Shown here: positions 24,901 to 34,900 of the stretch, piece by piece
Position numbering within the stretch: position 1 is the first letter of the stretch
Layout of the letters: every line of letters begins with the position of its first letter
NCBI RefSeq assembly: GCF_029227915.1
Contig: NC_079883.1
Span: 24,118,001-24,182,000, forward strand
Direction: 5' to 3'
Source of the DNA: Hydractinia symbiolongicarpus
Taxonomy: Eukaryota > Cnidaria > Hydrozoa > Anthoathecata > Hydractiniidae
DNA length: 64,000 bases
Program-made: the position numbers and the translations under genes
The notes under the pieces: generated by a model
What the model was told of the DNA's origin: nothing
Databases searched by the model: none
What the model saw: only the letters and a program-made list of their open reading frames with translations

Positions 24901-25939
24901 CCTTAACTTTTTTACCATTTACTCTTCAACTTTTATTTTTTTTTAACTTTCTTTAAAGGAATAAATTTTTACGACAACTGATAATCGCAATTTCGCGAAT
25001 AAAAGATTCTTTTTAGATTTCGCGATAAATAGATTTGAACAAAATTTGATTTATGGTATATTTATTTCCATTTGAGCATTCAATTTGCAAGAAATTAATT
25101 TTGTGATATTCGAAATGATAAAACTATAAGAAGCCTTTCGCGAAATTTAAAGAATTATAATTGGTTGACGGAAATCTACCAGTCAATTAAAATGTTTAAA
25201 TTGATTTCGTTCGGCATTCATTTCGTTTCGTTCAAGTTAAGCCTTGTATAAGTATTATTTTTTTTCTATTTTAACGTGTTTAAATTACGTAGCCATTTTG
25301 ATTCTCGCACACTGTCTATTTAAAAAACAACAACTCAGATATATGTCGGCAACTCATTACCGACGGCAAATTACCGACCCGTCTTTTTATTTAATTGGAT
25401 GTAACGTGGACTTACAAAGTTTTGTTTTTATTTTCGTCCTCAATTCAACTGTTCAAATTATCGACTTAATATACAAGATGATCGAATTTCTAGGATGGTT
25501 TTATTTTATTTTAACTGGCAACATGTTTAATGTTTATTTAGTTCTGACGAGTTCAATTGAACACAAAATAACTGAATTTGCAAAATCGCACCCAGAAGCA
25601 TCTAAGCAAGCCAACTTAGCCACCAGCCTTCTTCCAAAACTTCCATTAAGTGACGAAAAACTTGCGGAATCAAAGAAGGAAATCTCTCGCCGTGCTGCAG
25701 AATTCGACGATATTGAAGACGCATTCAGCCAAAACGTCCAAACAGAACAAACTGATCTACCAGATATCTTGAAAGAACATTTTCGACGAAATTCAGAACC
25801 CGATATCGAATTTGTTAAACAAAAACCCGAAGTTGTAAATGGAGAACAGAAATTATCTAGAATGCACCGCGAAGTACAACAATCTGAAATGGAGACTGGG
25901 AACGAAGATGATGATGAATTTGAAAAACTATTCCAGTAA
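2373..25939 (+). CDS. Large modular protein with Cys-motif repeats, WSC domain and basic EGSG repeats (5' end missing)
   Basis: Thirty exons join with consistent phases: 2373-2453, 2532-2618, 3107-3154, 7793-7834, 7935-7994, 8568-8650, 9367-9420, 9857-9938, 11125-11495, 11618-11923, 12571-12735, 13060-13095, 13650-13805, 14120-14524, 14652-14717, 15468-15996, 16789-17055, 17750-17890, 18627-18638, 19026-19052, 19138-19158, 19814-19834, 20003-20128, 20782-20979, 21365-22216, 22295-22345, 22460-22605, 23528-23615, 24588-24779, 25542-25939. They total 5,111 nt, about 1,703 codons, ending at TAA 25937-25939. In order the protein has an acidic region with RKRR, EKR and similar basic sites; seven Cys motifs with P/T/A/Q linkers; a WSC domain; Ala/Lys micro-exons; a basic tandem repeat with EGSG; acidic Ser-Gly stretches; and a charged helical tail. 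Disulfide-type modules, NxT/S sites and dibasic sites imply a secreted protein, but no signal peptide is visible because the first exon is missing. I do not recognise the whole protein. It could be a proteoglycan or matrix core, or a processed secretory precursor. Confidence 0.82.
3823..6175 (-). CDS. Single-pass membrane protein with tyrosine motifs, nested antisense gene
   Basis: Five exons join in frame: 6175-6037, 5756-5666, 5416-5388, 5116-4991 and 4919-3823, giving 493 residues. The first exon encodes a 46-residue segment with an NYS glycosylation site and no signal peptide. The second encodes a hydrophobic helix (about residues 48-71, WVWIVGSM...FFIGW) followed by basic residues, so the N-terminus is probably outside (type III) and about 420 residues are cytoplasmic. 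The tail has a Pro run (RPLPPPPTLSDLL) and several Tyr motifs: SPYYEAP, GYIKLP (near 351), NTYAQIPDL (near 390) and NQYAKIPEI (near 465). The first intron uses a GC donor (AG|GCAAGT). An acceptor AG at 6213-6212 lies 36 nt before the ATG. The family is not recognised. Tyr-phosphorylation signalling through SH2-domain partners is inferred from the motifs only. Confidence 0.78.
11125..15996 (+). repeat. Seven copies of a Cys motif across seven exons of the large protein
   Basis: The motif is C-x6-C-x-C-x3-C-[HYS]-P-x2-[VIL]-x5-P-C-x-C. Copies start near 11144, 11443 (split by intron 11496-11617 and with four residues in the first gap), 11699, 13653 and 14123 with six Cys. Two more near 15526 and 15862 have only the last four Cys. 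Each copy carries C-H-P or a variant and ends P-C-x-C. Linkers are rich in Pro, Thr, Ala, Gln and Asn with NxT/S sites, like an extended glycosylated stalk. Exons 12571-12735 and 13060-13095 are pure linker, as is 14652-14717. I cannot assign this to a known Cys-rich family: it is not ShK, EGF, thrombospondin or the minicollagen CRD spacing. Confidence 0.8.
12063..12195. repeat. Minisatellite in intron
   Basis: Short units of the type TATATATGCTTTTGTAAATGC and variants repeat about eight times, inside the intron after exon 11618-11923. The open frames across it (Phe/Tyr/Ala- or Cys-rich) result from the repeat. Confidence 0.8.
16789..17055 (+). other. WSC domain exon of the large protein
   Basis: One phase 1-1 exon encodes about 89 residues with the WSC pattern. 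It opens with YQGCYKD, then TPEACISEC, FAGVQYGYLCFCGN, a C-x3-C pair (DCNSLCSGD) and CGAFWHNSVYAV. All eight expected Cys are present. In known proteins WSC domains bind glycans and occur in wall sensors, polycystins and secreted enzymes. Here it supports an extracellular location and possible carbohydrate binding, placed between the Cys-motif region and the basic repeats. Confidence 0.9.
17491..17607. repeat. 39-bp tandem repeat, three copies
   Basis: Units at 17491-17529, 17530-17568 and 17569-17607 are nearly identical (core TTTTCTAACGACATAGTGGT, then CACACTCTTC). It lies in the intron after the WSC exon. Confidence 0.92.
18262..18515 (+). mobile_element. tRNA-derived SINE, type A
   Basis: The 5' part resembles a tRNA: GGCGCGTGGCC start, TGGTTATGG A-box-like and GTGGTTCGGTCC B-box-like sequence. 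The body holds CCATGCCATCTGAGGGAAAT followed by TGGG, shared with the type B SINEs at 28433 and 42499. It ends in an (AAT)n tail. It lies in an intron of the large gene. Confidence 0.8.
19182..19300. repeat. Dispersed-repeat fragment with AGCCCGTGGAAAAATCC
   Basis: The segment AGCCCGTGGAAAAATCC recurs at about 44670, where it precedes a GACAGACGGACAGACG tail. It is intronic and too short to classify. Confidence 0.5.
20440..20570. repeat. TTTTCGCGAA-rich dispersed repeat
   Basis: Several TTTCGCGAA, TTCGCAA and AATTTTCGC motifs occur in an A+T-rich intron. Similar patches occur at 16150-16400, 22690-22790, 24960-25150 and 53850-54480. CpG-containing words are otherwise scarce here, so the clustering suggests one interspersed family. 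Confidence 0.6.
21365..22216 (+). repeat. Basic EGSG tandem-repeat exon of the large protein
   Basis: This 852-nt exon is the longest of the gene (284 codons). After an acidic/basic opening come six units of the form S-V-T-E-G-S-G-A-G-E-K-R-K-R, then a break with HKKLIHKRKRR. Seven units of the form S-I-V-E-G-S-G-S-N-K-K-R follow, of which one reads ENSGSN and one EGNGSN. Two degenerate EGSA units end the blocks. Each unit couples an acidic-Gly-Ser-Gly motif, the context used for glycosaminoglycan attachment in proteoglycan cores, with a tri- or tetrabasic site typical of furin cleavage. The second block is near-perfect at DNA level (36-bp units, about 21814-22049), so it has expanded recently. 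Confidence 0.88.
22295..22605 (+). other. Acidic Ser-Gly exons of the large protein
   Basis: Exon 22295-22345 encodes DDESEEEEEETQGG. Exon 22460-22605 encodes DESGSGESDNEEES, then SEESGSESGESDD and MSRRSAEED. SG dipeptides flanked by clustered Glu/Asp are a strong known context for xylosylation, and also for casein-kinase or Fam20C phosphorylation. The acceptor at 22458-22459 was chosen because the next AG upstream gives an immediate stop. Introns 22346-22459 and 22606-23527 hold nothing coding that I can support. Confidence 0.75.
23528..25939 (+). other. C-terminal exons of the large protein
   Basis: Exon 23528-23615 is polar. Exon 24588-24779 encodes a helical, leucine-rich segment (SLLNLVVELYKQQ...FESSVRSLRHDILHEL) that may form a coiled coil, ending in a basic stretch. 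The last exon, 25542-25939, encodes 131 residues, highly charged, with RRNSEPD and an acidic end EDDDEFEKLF before the stop. No membrane anchor or GPI signal is visible at the C-terminus. Confidence 0.72.
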
Positions 25940-28900
25940 ACTATAAAATCTTACGTTAAATTTTAGTTGAAAAGCTATTTTAGTGGTTGCGCAATATAGC
26001 AACATAGTTACTAGAATTTCTTATCTTCTCTGAAAAAAGAATAAGAAAAAGGTTGGTAACTACTTTGATCAGTAAAATAAAAAAATATTCTTGAATTTTT
26101 CCGTCTGTTATTTATGGAGAAAAGTTAGTTTCTTTTTTTTTTTCAAGAAACAGATTTAGTATATATTGTATGAAATATGTTTTTTATATAACTTTACTTC
26201 GAGAGTATATTTTTGTCTCTATTGTAAAAAATGTATGCAGAGAGAAGATATTTAAACAGTTTTTATAAATTTGAAGTTTTTAGGTTTCTCGTCAAGGTCG
26301 AATGACCCAACTTTTTCTAACAATTTTTATCTGAAGAACATGTCTGGTTATAATTATACTCGTCTTCGACATTGAAGGTCAATTTGGCAAATATAAATTG
26401 AAATGATGAAAAAATACGAAAAAGTAAAAATTGATGACGTCAACAAGGAATAACAAAATACTTTGATTAGGTAAAAACGCTAGATTCTATAAACCCAAAT
26501 AAGCGGCAATCCAGCCAATACACATTATTTGTTTTCAAAAAAAATATATATAAATAAAATGCACAGCCAAAATAAAGTTAAAGCAAGAAACACGCCTCCA
26601 AAACGAACATAGGAAAAAATTGTAATTAATTTTCTCTTCTCGTTTACCAAATTTTCTATTTTAGGTGCGCATCATCAATTTTATTTATAGTGCCCTGATT
26701 ATTGATTTTGATGATCCTGGCAATACTGTTTGTACTTAAATTAAAACAGCACCAGTGTCCACTTTAGGTCTCCCTTAACAAATTTATTGAAAATACTTGG
26801 ATTTTTTTCTGTAGGAAAACTTTTAGGTAAAATTTCAGGTAAAACTTAGGCAAATTAGAAATTTTTCCCATTGTTTTTCTTTTATGTCTAGTAAATCTAA
26901 GTTTGTCACAAATAGCGAAACTTAAATAAACGCGATAACTTATGTTTATAAAGTGTGGCCAGGATCTGTTTGCCCATCCTAGCTATTCCGATTTCCTGAT
27001 GGTAAGAAAAATTATGCTGGGTCCCCTGGCTAATCATTGTACAGAACACACCATAACATGATGGCCAAAGTAAATTATAAATAAATCCAGTGCTCCATTC
27101 AGTACAAGCGGTGTGAGCAGATAAAAATTCTAAAGAGATAGACGAATAATAAGTAGGATACCAAGTACTCGAATATCTGATGTCTCGTTGTAATTGTTGT
27201 TGTTGTTTTTATATCCATTGTTTTCTCGGTCCTTTTAACATTTGAACAAGAAAAGTATACGTTAACAGCTGATACTGTGAACGCATTAGCAGAATCTTAA
27301 GACAAGAACTTGTTAAATGATGAGTTAGTACGTTGGTACCTACATCATCCAAATATAGAGTCGGACTGTTTTTTTTTCACCTCATAGACATTAGAGTTAC
27401 CAACATGTCGTGCATGCAAATAGTTGTCTTTAAAATTTCCGGGGTACGTCTCACGCAAACAGAAAAAGTTTAAACATTTTAAAAACTTGGCTGGGGCAAT
27501 TTTTTTGTGCAATCAGAATTGAATAGAAATGCAAGTCGCTAATCAATACTTTTTCGAACTTACAAATCAAACCCACAACTGAATCGCTATTTCGTCTGTC
27601 GTCATGGTTACCAAATACGAAAGGTGGAAATTGGACTCTTCGCGTACGACGTAAACTTCTTGTGACTTTGAAACGTGGAAACAAGCCGGAAACGCACAGA
27701 GCCCGTCAGTACTTAGATTTTGGTATCCAGACTAAATAATTTGATCAGAAAAATTTCAATTTTTCCAAAAGCCAATAAAATTGTCTTGTTTCATTCTCTA
27801 CCAACGCATTGACTTATCTGAACACAGATCGCAAACAGTTTGATGACCTCACGGCCGCTAACGAACAGATTGTATTCTTCAAGTGAACCAAATGTTGCGG
27901 CCAAATTGCAGACATGTCCAAAATCCAAGTATTTTTCACCCATCATGCAATAATTATTTTTCCTACATAGCTAATTAGCTACTAAAAAGTGAGAAAAGAA
28001 TGGTGCCTAGTTAGCACAAAATTTTGTACTGACCTGCCCCTTCTAGGTTAGTGGTTTAGTCGGAGCTAGGATAGCCACAGCTAGCTATATAGTAGCAGCA
28101 ATAAAAAAATTAAAAGCGGCATAAGATTTTCTGTGTGATGGTTGACCCACTGAACTCACCCCGATCAAATATTTATTTACAAAATATTTTTCCAAGATTT
28201 ATTAGGAAAAATACACAAGGGTGCCAACTTTGTGAAAACCGCAAAAACCATGCCTCTTTTCCAATTTCCCCCCAAAAAACCGCATCTATTTTAATAAAAT
28301 TTAAGAAGGATATACTTTTCGGTTGTAGTAAGCATAAATCTTAGAACTCTACGTAAAATTACTAACGCAGAAAAAAAAACAAAGTAACTTTAATGAAGAA
28401 CATAATGCTGCAGAATGTTATAGCAAACAAATGGCGCCGTAGTTCAGTGGTTATTACTCTCGTACATTGTGCGGAAGACCGGGGTTCGATTCCCCTTGCA
28501 ATTCAATTTGGGCAATTGAATATTACTATGAGCCCGGGTTAACCCAAGCCATGTGAGGGAAATTGGGGAGATGGCGCACTGTGTGGGCCGTTGGATGTTG
28601 CAGGGAGTTGCTGGAAGAGCACTGACCTTGAGTTTGCGTATCTTTACAACATTTATAGTGCAACATCTTTTGTTTTTGTTGTACAAGATATGTTTTCAAA
28701 AACTATATATTCCCTCAGTTAGCGGGGATATATTTCAACATATATTTTTTACTTTCTGTTCATATGGCATGGACGAGAAAACTTTTCCTCTAGTGATAAA
28801 ATACCATGTGATGTTTCTATTGTTTATTGTGATAAGAATCTATTGTGTATTTCTAAAAATTATGCCGAATCGACATTTATCTCGCCTACCGAGGAAACTT

Positions 28901-29319
28901 CTGTGCATATGGGAAAATGCATTACCCGCTTACCGAGATCTCGATCAGTTCCTGAGGAAATATTTCCCATATGAACAGCCCCTAAGTAACTTTGTTTTTC
29001 GCAAAAGGTAAGCTGTAAAGAACCAAACAGTATTGTTTAATTCCAGTCATTGACGTGGCAGTAAGGAATTATAAGATAAAGAAAGGACGGCAAGAAGCTG
29101 GGCGTTCGGACTTAACAATGAAAGATGGGTCTCCTGACATAACAATAGCCAATAAAAAGGTCATATATTTACAAATAAAAATACACAATATATTCTACAC
29201 ACTTTTAAACATTTTTTTAAAATTCTTTTGTACTAATTGCATAATGTCCAGTTAAGTGTCATTCAATCACAACTCATCGAATGTCGAGCTTGCACCCAAT
29301 CACAACCTTAATCCACATA
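25940..29319. other. Gene-poor intergenic region
   Basis: No coding exon or RNA gene is supported apart from a SINE at 28433. AATAAA signals near 26555 could end the large gene's transcript. Several open frames (27451-27684, 28742-29011) lack splice context, similarity or codon bias. Confidence 0.6.
28433..28650 (+). mobile_element. tRNA-derived SINE, type B
   Basis: The head is tRNA-like, with TAGTTCAGTGGTTATTAC (A box) and GGGGTTCGATTCCCC (B box). The body has AACCCAAGCCATGTGAGGGA, AATTGGGGAG and GTGTGGGCCGTTGGATGTTG. It is about 80% or more similar by eye to the copy at 42499. The tail is eroded. Confidence 0.85.
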
Positions 29320-29673
29320 TCAAAACAACCTAGTATAGCCTTTTTCCCAGGGCTCGTCCTCTCGAACGAAATCGATAACAATGAAGCAGAAAGATGTTAT
29401 TAAGAAATGCAACGCAGGTATTATAGCCACAACTGGATACCACCACAGCGCAATTGCAGAAAATGTGAACGTCAGTGGTTGTATCACCAGCGATAGCAAG
29501 AATAGTTGTGGCCAGTTTCTGCCTGTGATTCTTTTATTCACATCCACTCCTATCCAGTCAAATATATGCGGTGACAGTATAGCAGCCCATATGCTTGCTA
29601 CAGCACCTATGCCATATATAACAGAGAGCCCTATTTCGAAGTTCGTATTCGAAATAATTTGAAGAATACTCAT
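29320..29673 (-). CDS. Small multi-pass membrane protein ORF, unknown
   Basis: This is a 117-residue open frame with three clear hydrophobic segments at about residues 12-33, 53-75 and 78-102. The loop GVDVNKRITGRNWPQ separates the first two, and the polar end is REDEPWEKGYTRLF. Hydrophobic segments followed by charged ends, over an uninterrupted frame in A+T-rich DNA, argue for a real gene. No acceptor or strong start context is seen, and I do not recognise the family. It could be a single-exon gene or the last exon of a larger one. Confidence 0.5.
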   Translation of the reverse strand: MSILQIISNTNFEIGLSVIYGIGAVASIWAAILSPHIFDWIGVDVNKRITGRNWPQLFLLSLVIQPLTFTFSAIALWWYPVVAIIPALHFLITSFCFIVIDFVREDEPWEKGYTRLF

Positions 29674-30831
29674 GGCTTCTCTAACTTTTCGACCACCAAT
29701 GTGTTTTTTTTTTTACTTTAGCGTTTCTATATTTTATTTTCTTTAAGTTACACTCTCCTTCCAAGATCATTTTTAACACACAAAGCAAATATTTATCATG
29801 AAAAAACAGCTTCTGCGATGGAGATCATCATTTAATTTTACACCAAAATATTAATTATTCAGTTTGATTTTTATTGAACATATTTCATTAAGCCATGAAA
29901 AATTCATGATCGCTTTACTTGGTAAATTTGTTTCCCTCGCAACGGGTGTCCATGACTACCAGATAGATACAATCTCTTGATTGGTTTATGAATTGAACAA
30001 CGTGAAAACTTGCTTGCTGATTGGCGCACCCACTTTTCTGAAATAATAATTATTCATCTCAATGCATCATAATTTATACAATCCCTGATAAATATGCAGT
30101 TAGGTGTGAACATCAAACTAAACAAGTGAATATAGCTTAATTAGGCTTTATCGTCTCTTACATTATAACTGTATATTCTGCGCGATCTTTTAACCGTGTT
30201 AAGCCGAATCTCCACTGGACGATATTCGCGACGATTTTTGTGACGAAGAGTAGAAACCAATTCAACTTTTCGTCATGACGAAAATCGCGACCAATCAATT
30301 TCGAGTATTTATGACGATCGTCGTAAAAATCGTCCCGTGGATATTCGCCCTTACGGACAAACTAAATGCAATATAAAAAGGACGGGCGAACCTGTGGATA
30401 TATCCAGGGGCTACCAACGAGTTTTAAAGTAAAGGCTATTACATAGTACTTTTGTGTTTTTTTTTCAATAATCTAAAACAACAGTCATAAGAGGCAGCAC
30501 GTTAAGATCTCAGTGTGCAGTTTAAATGCTATTCTTGGTTAGATATTTTATGATGTATTTTATATTCTGTGACTTAAATAATTCACTTAGTTTACCTATG
30601 CATTATCCAATTTAGCGATTGTAATGTAGCCTAATTTGACATTGGCCCTAACTCGTCACACCAAATGTGTAGCAACGACAGTTCAAGTAGACTGGAGACA
30701 AATTGAATGCATCAAAAAAGCTTCGTAGAACATCAAAACTCGTCACATCAAATGTGTAGCAACGACACTGTAAGGAAACTGGAGACTAATAAATAAAAAA
30801 TACAAAACAAAATCAGCGTGGACAAACATAC
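29674..30831. other. Region downstream of the last visible MUS81 exon
   Basis: The expected last MUS81 exon (the Arg-Asn-Leu-Gly-Pro-like end) was sought here on the minus strand and not found. An imperfect inverted repeat lies at 30205-30355 (CCACTGGACGAT with ATCGTCCCGTGG, GACGATTTTT with AAAAATCGTC). A direct repeat of about 45 bp, ACTCGTCACACCAAATGTGT then AGCAACGACA, occurs near 30652 and 30739. Confidence 0.5.
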
Positions 30832-31854
30832 TTTTTCGCTTTGCCGAAATCAAGATTTGTAAGTAAATTTTCTTTTTCGTCACGCGTAGTAGCTTCTTCG
30901 ATCTCCGTTAGTAGACTGAAAGAAGAAGTTTTATGATCTAAGAAGCAGCAACAAAAAAATAGTCCTCTGCTGGAGAAACCTTGCAGAAAAAAAAACTTAT
31001 TCCCTAAAAAAATTGTGACCCATTAAATGCGTTAATATTTTTATGCTCTCTTCATAAACATCAGTTTATCAGTTCCTAATTTTCATTTATTATTATTTTT
31101 TTAAAAAGATGGGGTATAAATTTAGGCCTGCTCTTAAAATTATACCCCGAAAAAACTTTCAGCAAGTTTCCTGTCTTTTTCAATCTTCTAAATATTCCAC
31201 AACTTAGCAGTCACAAGATCAAAAAGTTTATTACTATACACGTTCCAAAGCCACACTTTTAAATCTAATTCTTACCAAGCGGGTGTAGGGTATTTGTTTA
31301 CTATAGCAACCACCCTTTCCGCTGACACACCTTTGATTTGCATCAGTTGTTTTGCGAACATTTCACGGACTGTTAACATCTACAAAACAATATACATTTT
31401 TATATCAATAACTTTTTAACAGCACGGGGATCGAATTTGCTACCTTACTTTACGCAACTGTAGAACAGCTGGGTAGGGAAATGAAATATCAACAGAAAAA
31501 GAACTCGCAAATTTCGAACATGACATAGTTAATATCATTACCGAAAAGACATCTTCGTTAAAAAGAAAAACAAAATATATTTTCAAACCTTGTTTTTTTC
31601 TGTTTGTGTGGTAAATTCTTGAAACGATATTAGGTATTGTTCTTTATTTTGAATAATCATTTCAAAATCATCTTTTTCTTTTAATTTTTTTACGCACTCC
31701 ATATTCAAGCAATGAAGGCTTTTATCCTAAAGATGAACAGGCTATAAATGCAAAAACTAAAAAAGTATATTATTTTGATTTTTGAAACATCGTTTATTAT
31801 CCACTTTTTTGCAGATAGCGTCTAATTAAAATAATTCGCAACGTGAACAAAAAA

Positions 31855-31914
<60 letters not shown>

Positions 31915-34900
31915 AAAAGATGAGTTGGCTCCGAACCTGCAGCGATGTCTTCCAGCAAATCACACGTAAAAGTGCGGGGCCACTATATGCAGTTAGAGTT
32001 GCGAGGCAGAACTTTCTTATTAGCGTAAAATTAGCTTTACGTGTCAGACATTAGTAACGGCTTTATAGAATACTAACTTTATAAATCTTTATAAGACGGC
32101 GCGTCATCGTCTTTAAATAGTTGACAGAATCAAATACATCAGCAGTTTCTTTGACGAACAATCCATCGACAACCTGCACATGTAGAATACGAAAAAACAA
32201 TTTTAAAAAAGTATCAATTCTTTTTTTCAGCAACAACACACTTTTTGTTTTACCGTAACTTTCACAGAGCTTAATTTTGTTAAATCTTGATATCTTACCT
32301 GAGTATTCATAATGGCCTGACGTAAAGTAGTTTCGGGCACGGCAAAATGACTTGCTGAACCGTAAGTTTCAACCAAATATATCAATTTCTTCAAACCGCA
32401 GTTCTTGAGACGAAACTACGGATATGAAAAAGTGGAGAGGTTAACTAGTTCTTTCCAATCCAAAATATGTTTGAAAATAAAAAGAATGACATCAGGAATA
32501 TTTTTTTTACGGGTTGATTAAAGTAATCGAAATGTTGAAATAGAATTAATAAACAAGCACCATCGAAAGAGAATTTAGGAAGAACGAAATATTAAATTTC
32601 GCAATAATCAATTCCACTCGCTAAATTTACAACACAACTTATGTACGAGTGAAATAGCAGCAAGAGAATAAACAGGAATCTGAAAAAACAACATGCATTT
32701 AAAAAATCCCTATAAACCAAAAAAAAATTCTAACAAAGAAATCTAAAAGTTTTCAAGGTTTTTGAAGTTTTCCGTAAAGTAAAGGTTTTTTTCTGTGAAC
32801 AAAAGCCGCTTTTCTACCATTCCGAAAATCTGATGACGAACTACAGCGAACTTCGTAGGTTTAAAAAACGAAAGGTCTAGATTTTTAAGTACTTGTAAAT
32901 TTTTAGGAAATATATACACTTTTGAGAGTTTTAAGTTTTTCTTACACCTTTAAATAACATGGTTGACTATTCGTTCGTTCTCGCGTTTGCTTTGAAGTTG
33001 TTGTTTCTTAAACAAAGTGTGTATTGAAGTGTGTTTATGAGGTGGATAACAAAAGTGTTAACTTCTAATTTAACTAATTTGCCATATCAAAAAAAACCTA
33101 CATACTTTTTGTTCTTTAAATCTTCCATCCACAATACTTGAAGCCAAATCATCCATTCTCTTTCTCTCAACAATAAAATCCAGCAGTAACTCGCGTTGCT
33201 GTCCTACAGAAAAGAAGGTTCTTTTAAGAAAAATATTTTTTTACAATAATACCCTTTTAAAAGTGTCGCGTAAGAAACTTCGAATTTCTGAATTATTATG
33301 AGTAAGAACTGATGAAAGTCTGCAGTAGCTGTTTGAAAATAAAACATCCATTCATCCACTAAATAAATTGCTCACCAAATTTTTCTTTAGCTATCCACAA
33401 AAAATCTCCAAGTTGAAGCTTGCGAACGTCAATTGTCAATCCTTAAACAACGTATAACGTTCAGATAAGGAAAATATGGCAATGTAAACAAATAAATTTT
33501 GGTCGAGGTTGAGTTTTTTTCGGACACACAAAAGACCAAACAACCAGATAATCATTGTGACAAATCTGTCTTTTATTTACACAGGGAAAGGTTAAGATTT
33601 ATTGCGTCTTCACTCGTGTCTTTGTAAAGACGAGAAAAATATGACAAAAAGAGTTCATAAAATGTAGTAAATGTTACACCTACCACTTTTAAGCAGCTTA
33701 TCAGCCATTTCTTTTTTCATCTTACCGCTGTATAAATTACATAAAAATATGAAAGTATAACATGTCTTTTTATCTCTTCCACTGTACAAGGAGAATGAAA
33801 GAAGAATCAAAATAGAGTGGACATATTGTAGCTACAACCATATTTAACAGTTTTACTTCGGTGTGGAAGTTACATGAGACCAAAAGACGTTTATTCAACG
33901 TAGTACAACTTAAGGATGTACAGAACATTTAAAAAGCTTCAAATACATACAAAATTCAGACATAAAAGGAAAATAAACAAAAGAACATACCCACCAGTAG
34001 TTTCAGTGGTATCAATACACAATATCACATCGTATAAACCTAAAAAATGTCAACAAAGGCAACTCACTTATCAGCAATCAATAGAATAAAGTTATATAGT
34101 TACATCGTGATACTAACTCACTAGGGTTTAGTGTGAAAAGAGGTTTCATATCTGATGCAGTCAAACTTGTAGTATATTGAGGGCTGTCCTCTGATCTAAA
34201 CCAAAGAAAGACTTCAAAATAGTAAAATAATTTCCCTGATGTAACAAAATAATGGGGTGAAATCACACACTGTTCCCTGATGTAACAAAATAATGGGGTG
34301 AAATCACACACTGTTCCCTGATGTAACAAAATAATGGGGTGAAATCACACACTGTTCCCTGATGTAACAAAATAATGGGGGGAAATCACACACTGTTCCC
34401 TGATGTAACAAAATAATGGGGTGAAATCACACACTGTTTGATTATTTAAACTTTAAAATAATCGACGCGTAGTTATTAATTGGTGGTTTGCTTCGAGTTA
34501 AATGACGATTTCAGCTACAACTAACATTCCCGTTCATTATTATTACTATGGGAAACTTGGTAATAAATTTAAATTTCCCTTTTTTATCTAACCAGGTTCT
34601 TGTAAATGCGTATCTCACATAAATATGGAGGTTTTTAGCGTGAATTAAGGCATGAACGTTGTATATTCTAATTCATAAACTACCTAACAATTAAACACAA
34701 AAAAAGCAAACAGAAACTCACATATTAGAAGAACTTGATGTTGCAGCCATAATTCTATCAGATAAACTTGAAATTGTTTCCTTGTCTTTCTTTTTAAATG
34801 GATTTTCTTTTAACATTCCAGTACATGCTACTGGTAAAGAAGATGCAAATGCATGATTCCTTTTTGAACCTTCTGACGTAACAGTAGAAGAGCTTTTTGA

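Noticed and set aside
28433-28505. Functional tRNA genes at 28433 and 42499
   Set aside because: A and B boxes are present, but the cloverleaf ends do not pair well and the body continues as a SINE.
28553-29011. 152-residue plus frame
   Set aside because: Begins inside the SINE and has no recognisable features.
34232-34436. CRISPR-like array
   Set aside because: Units are contiguous with no spacers, and the DNA is an animal intron.
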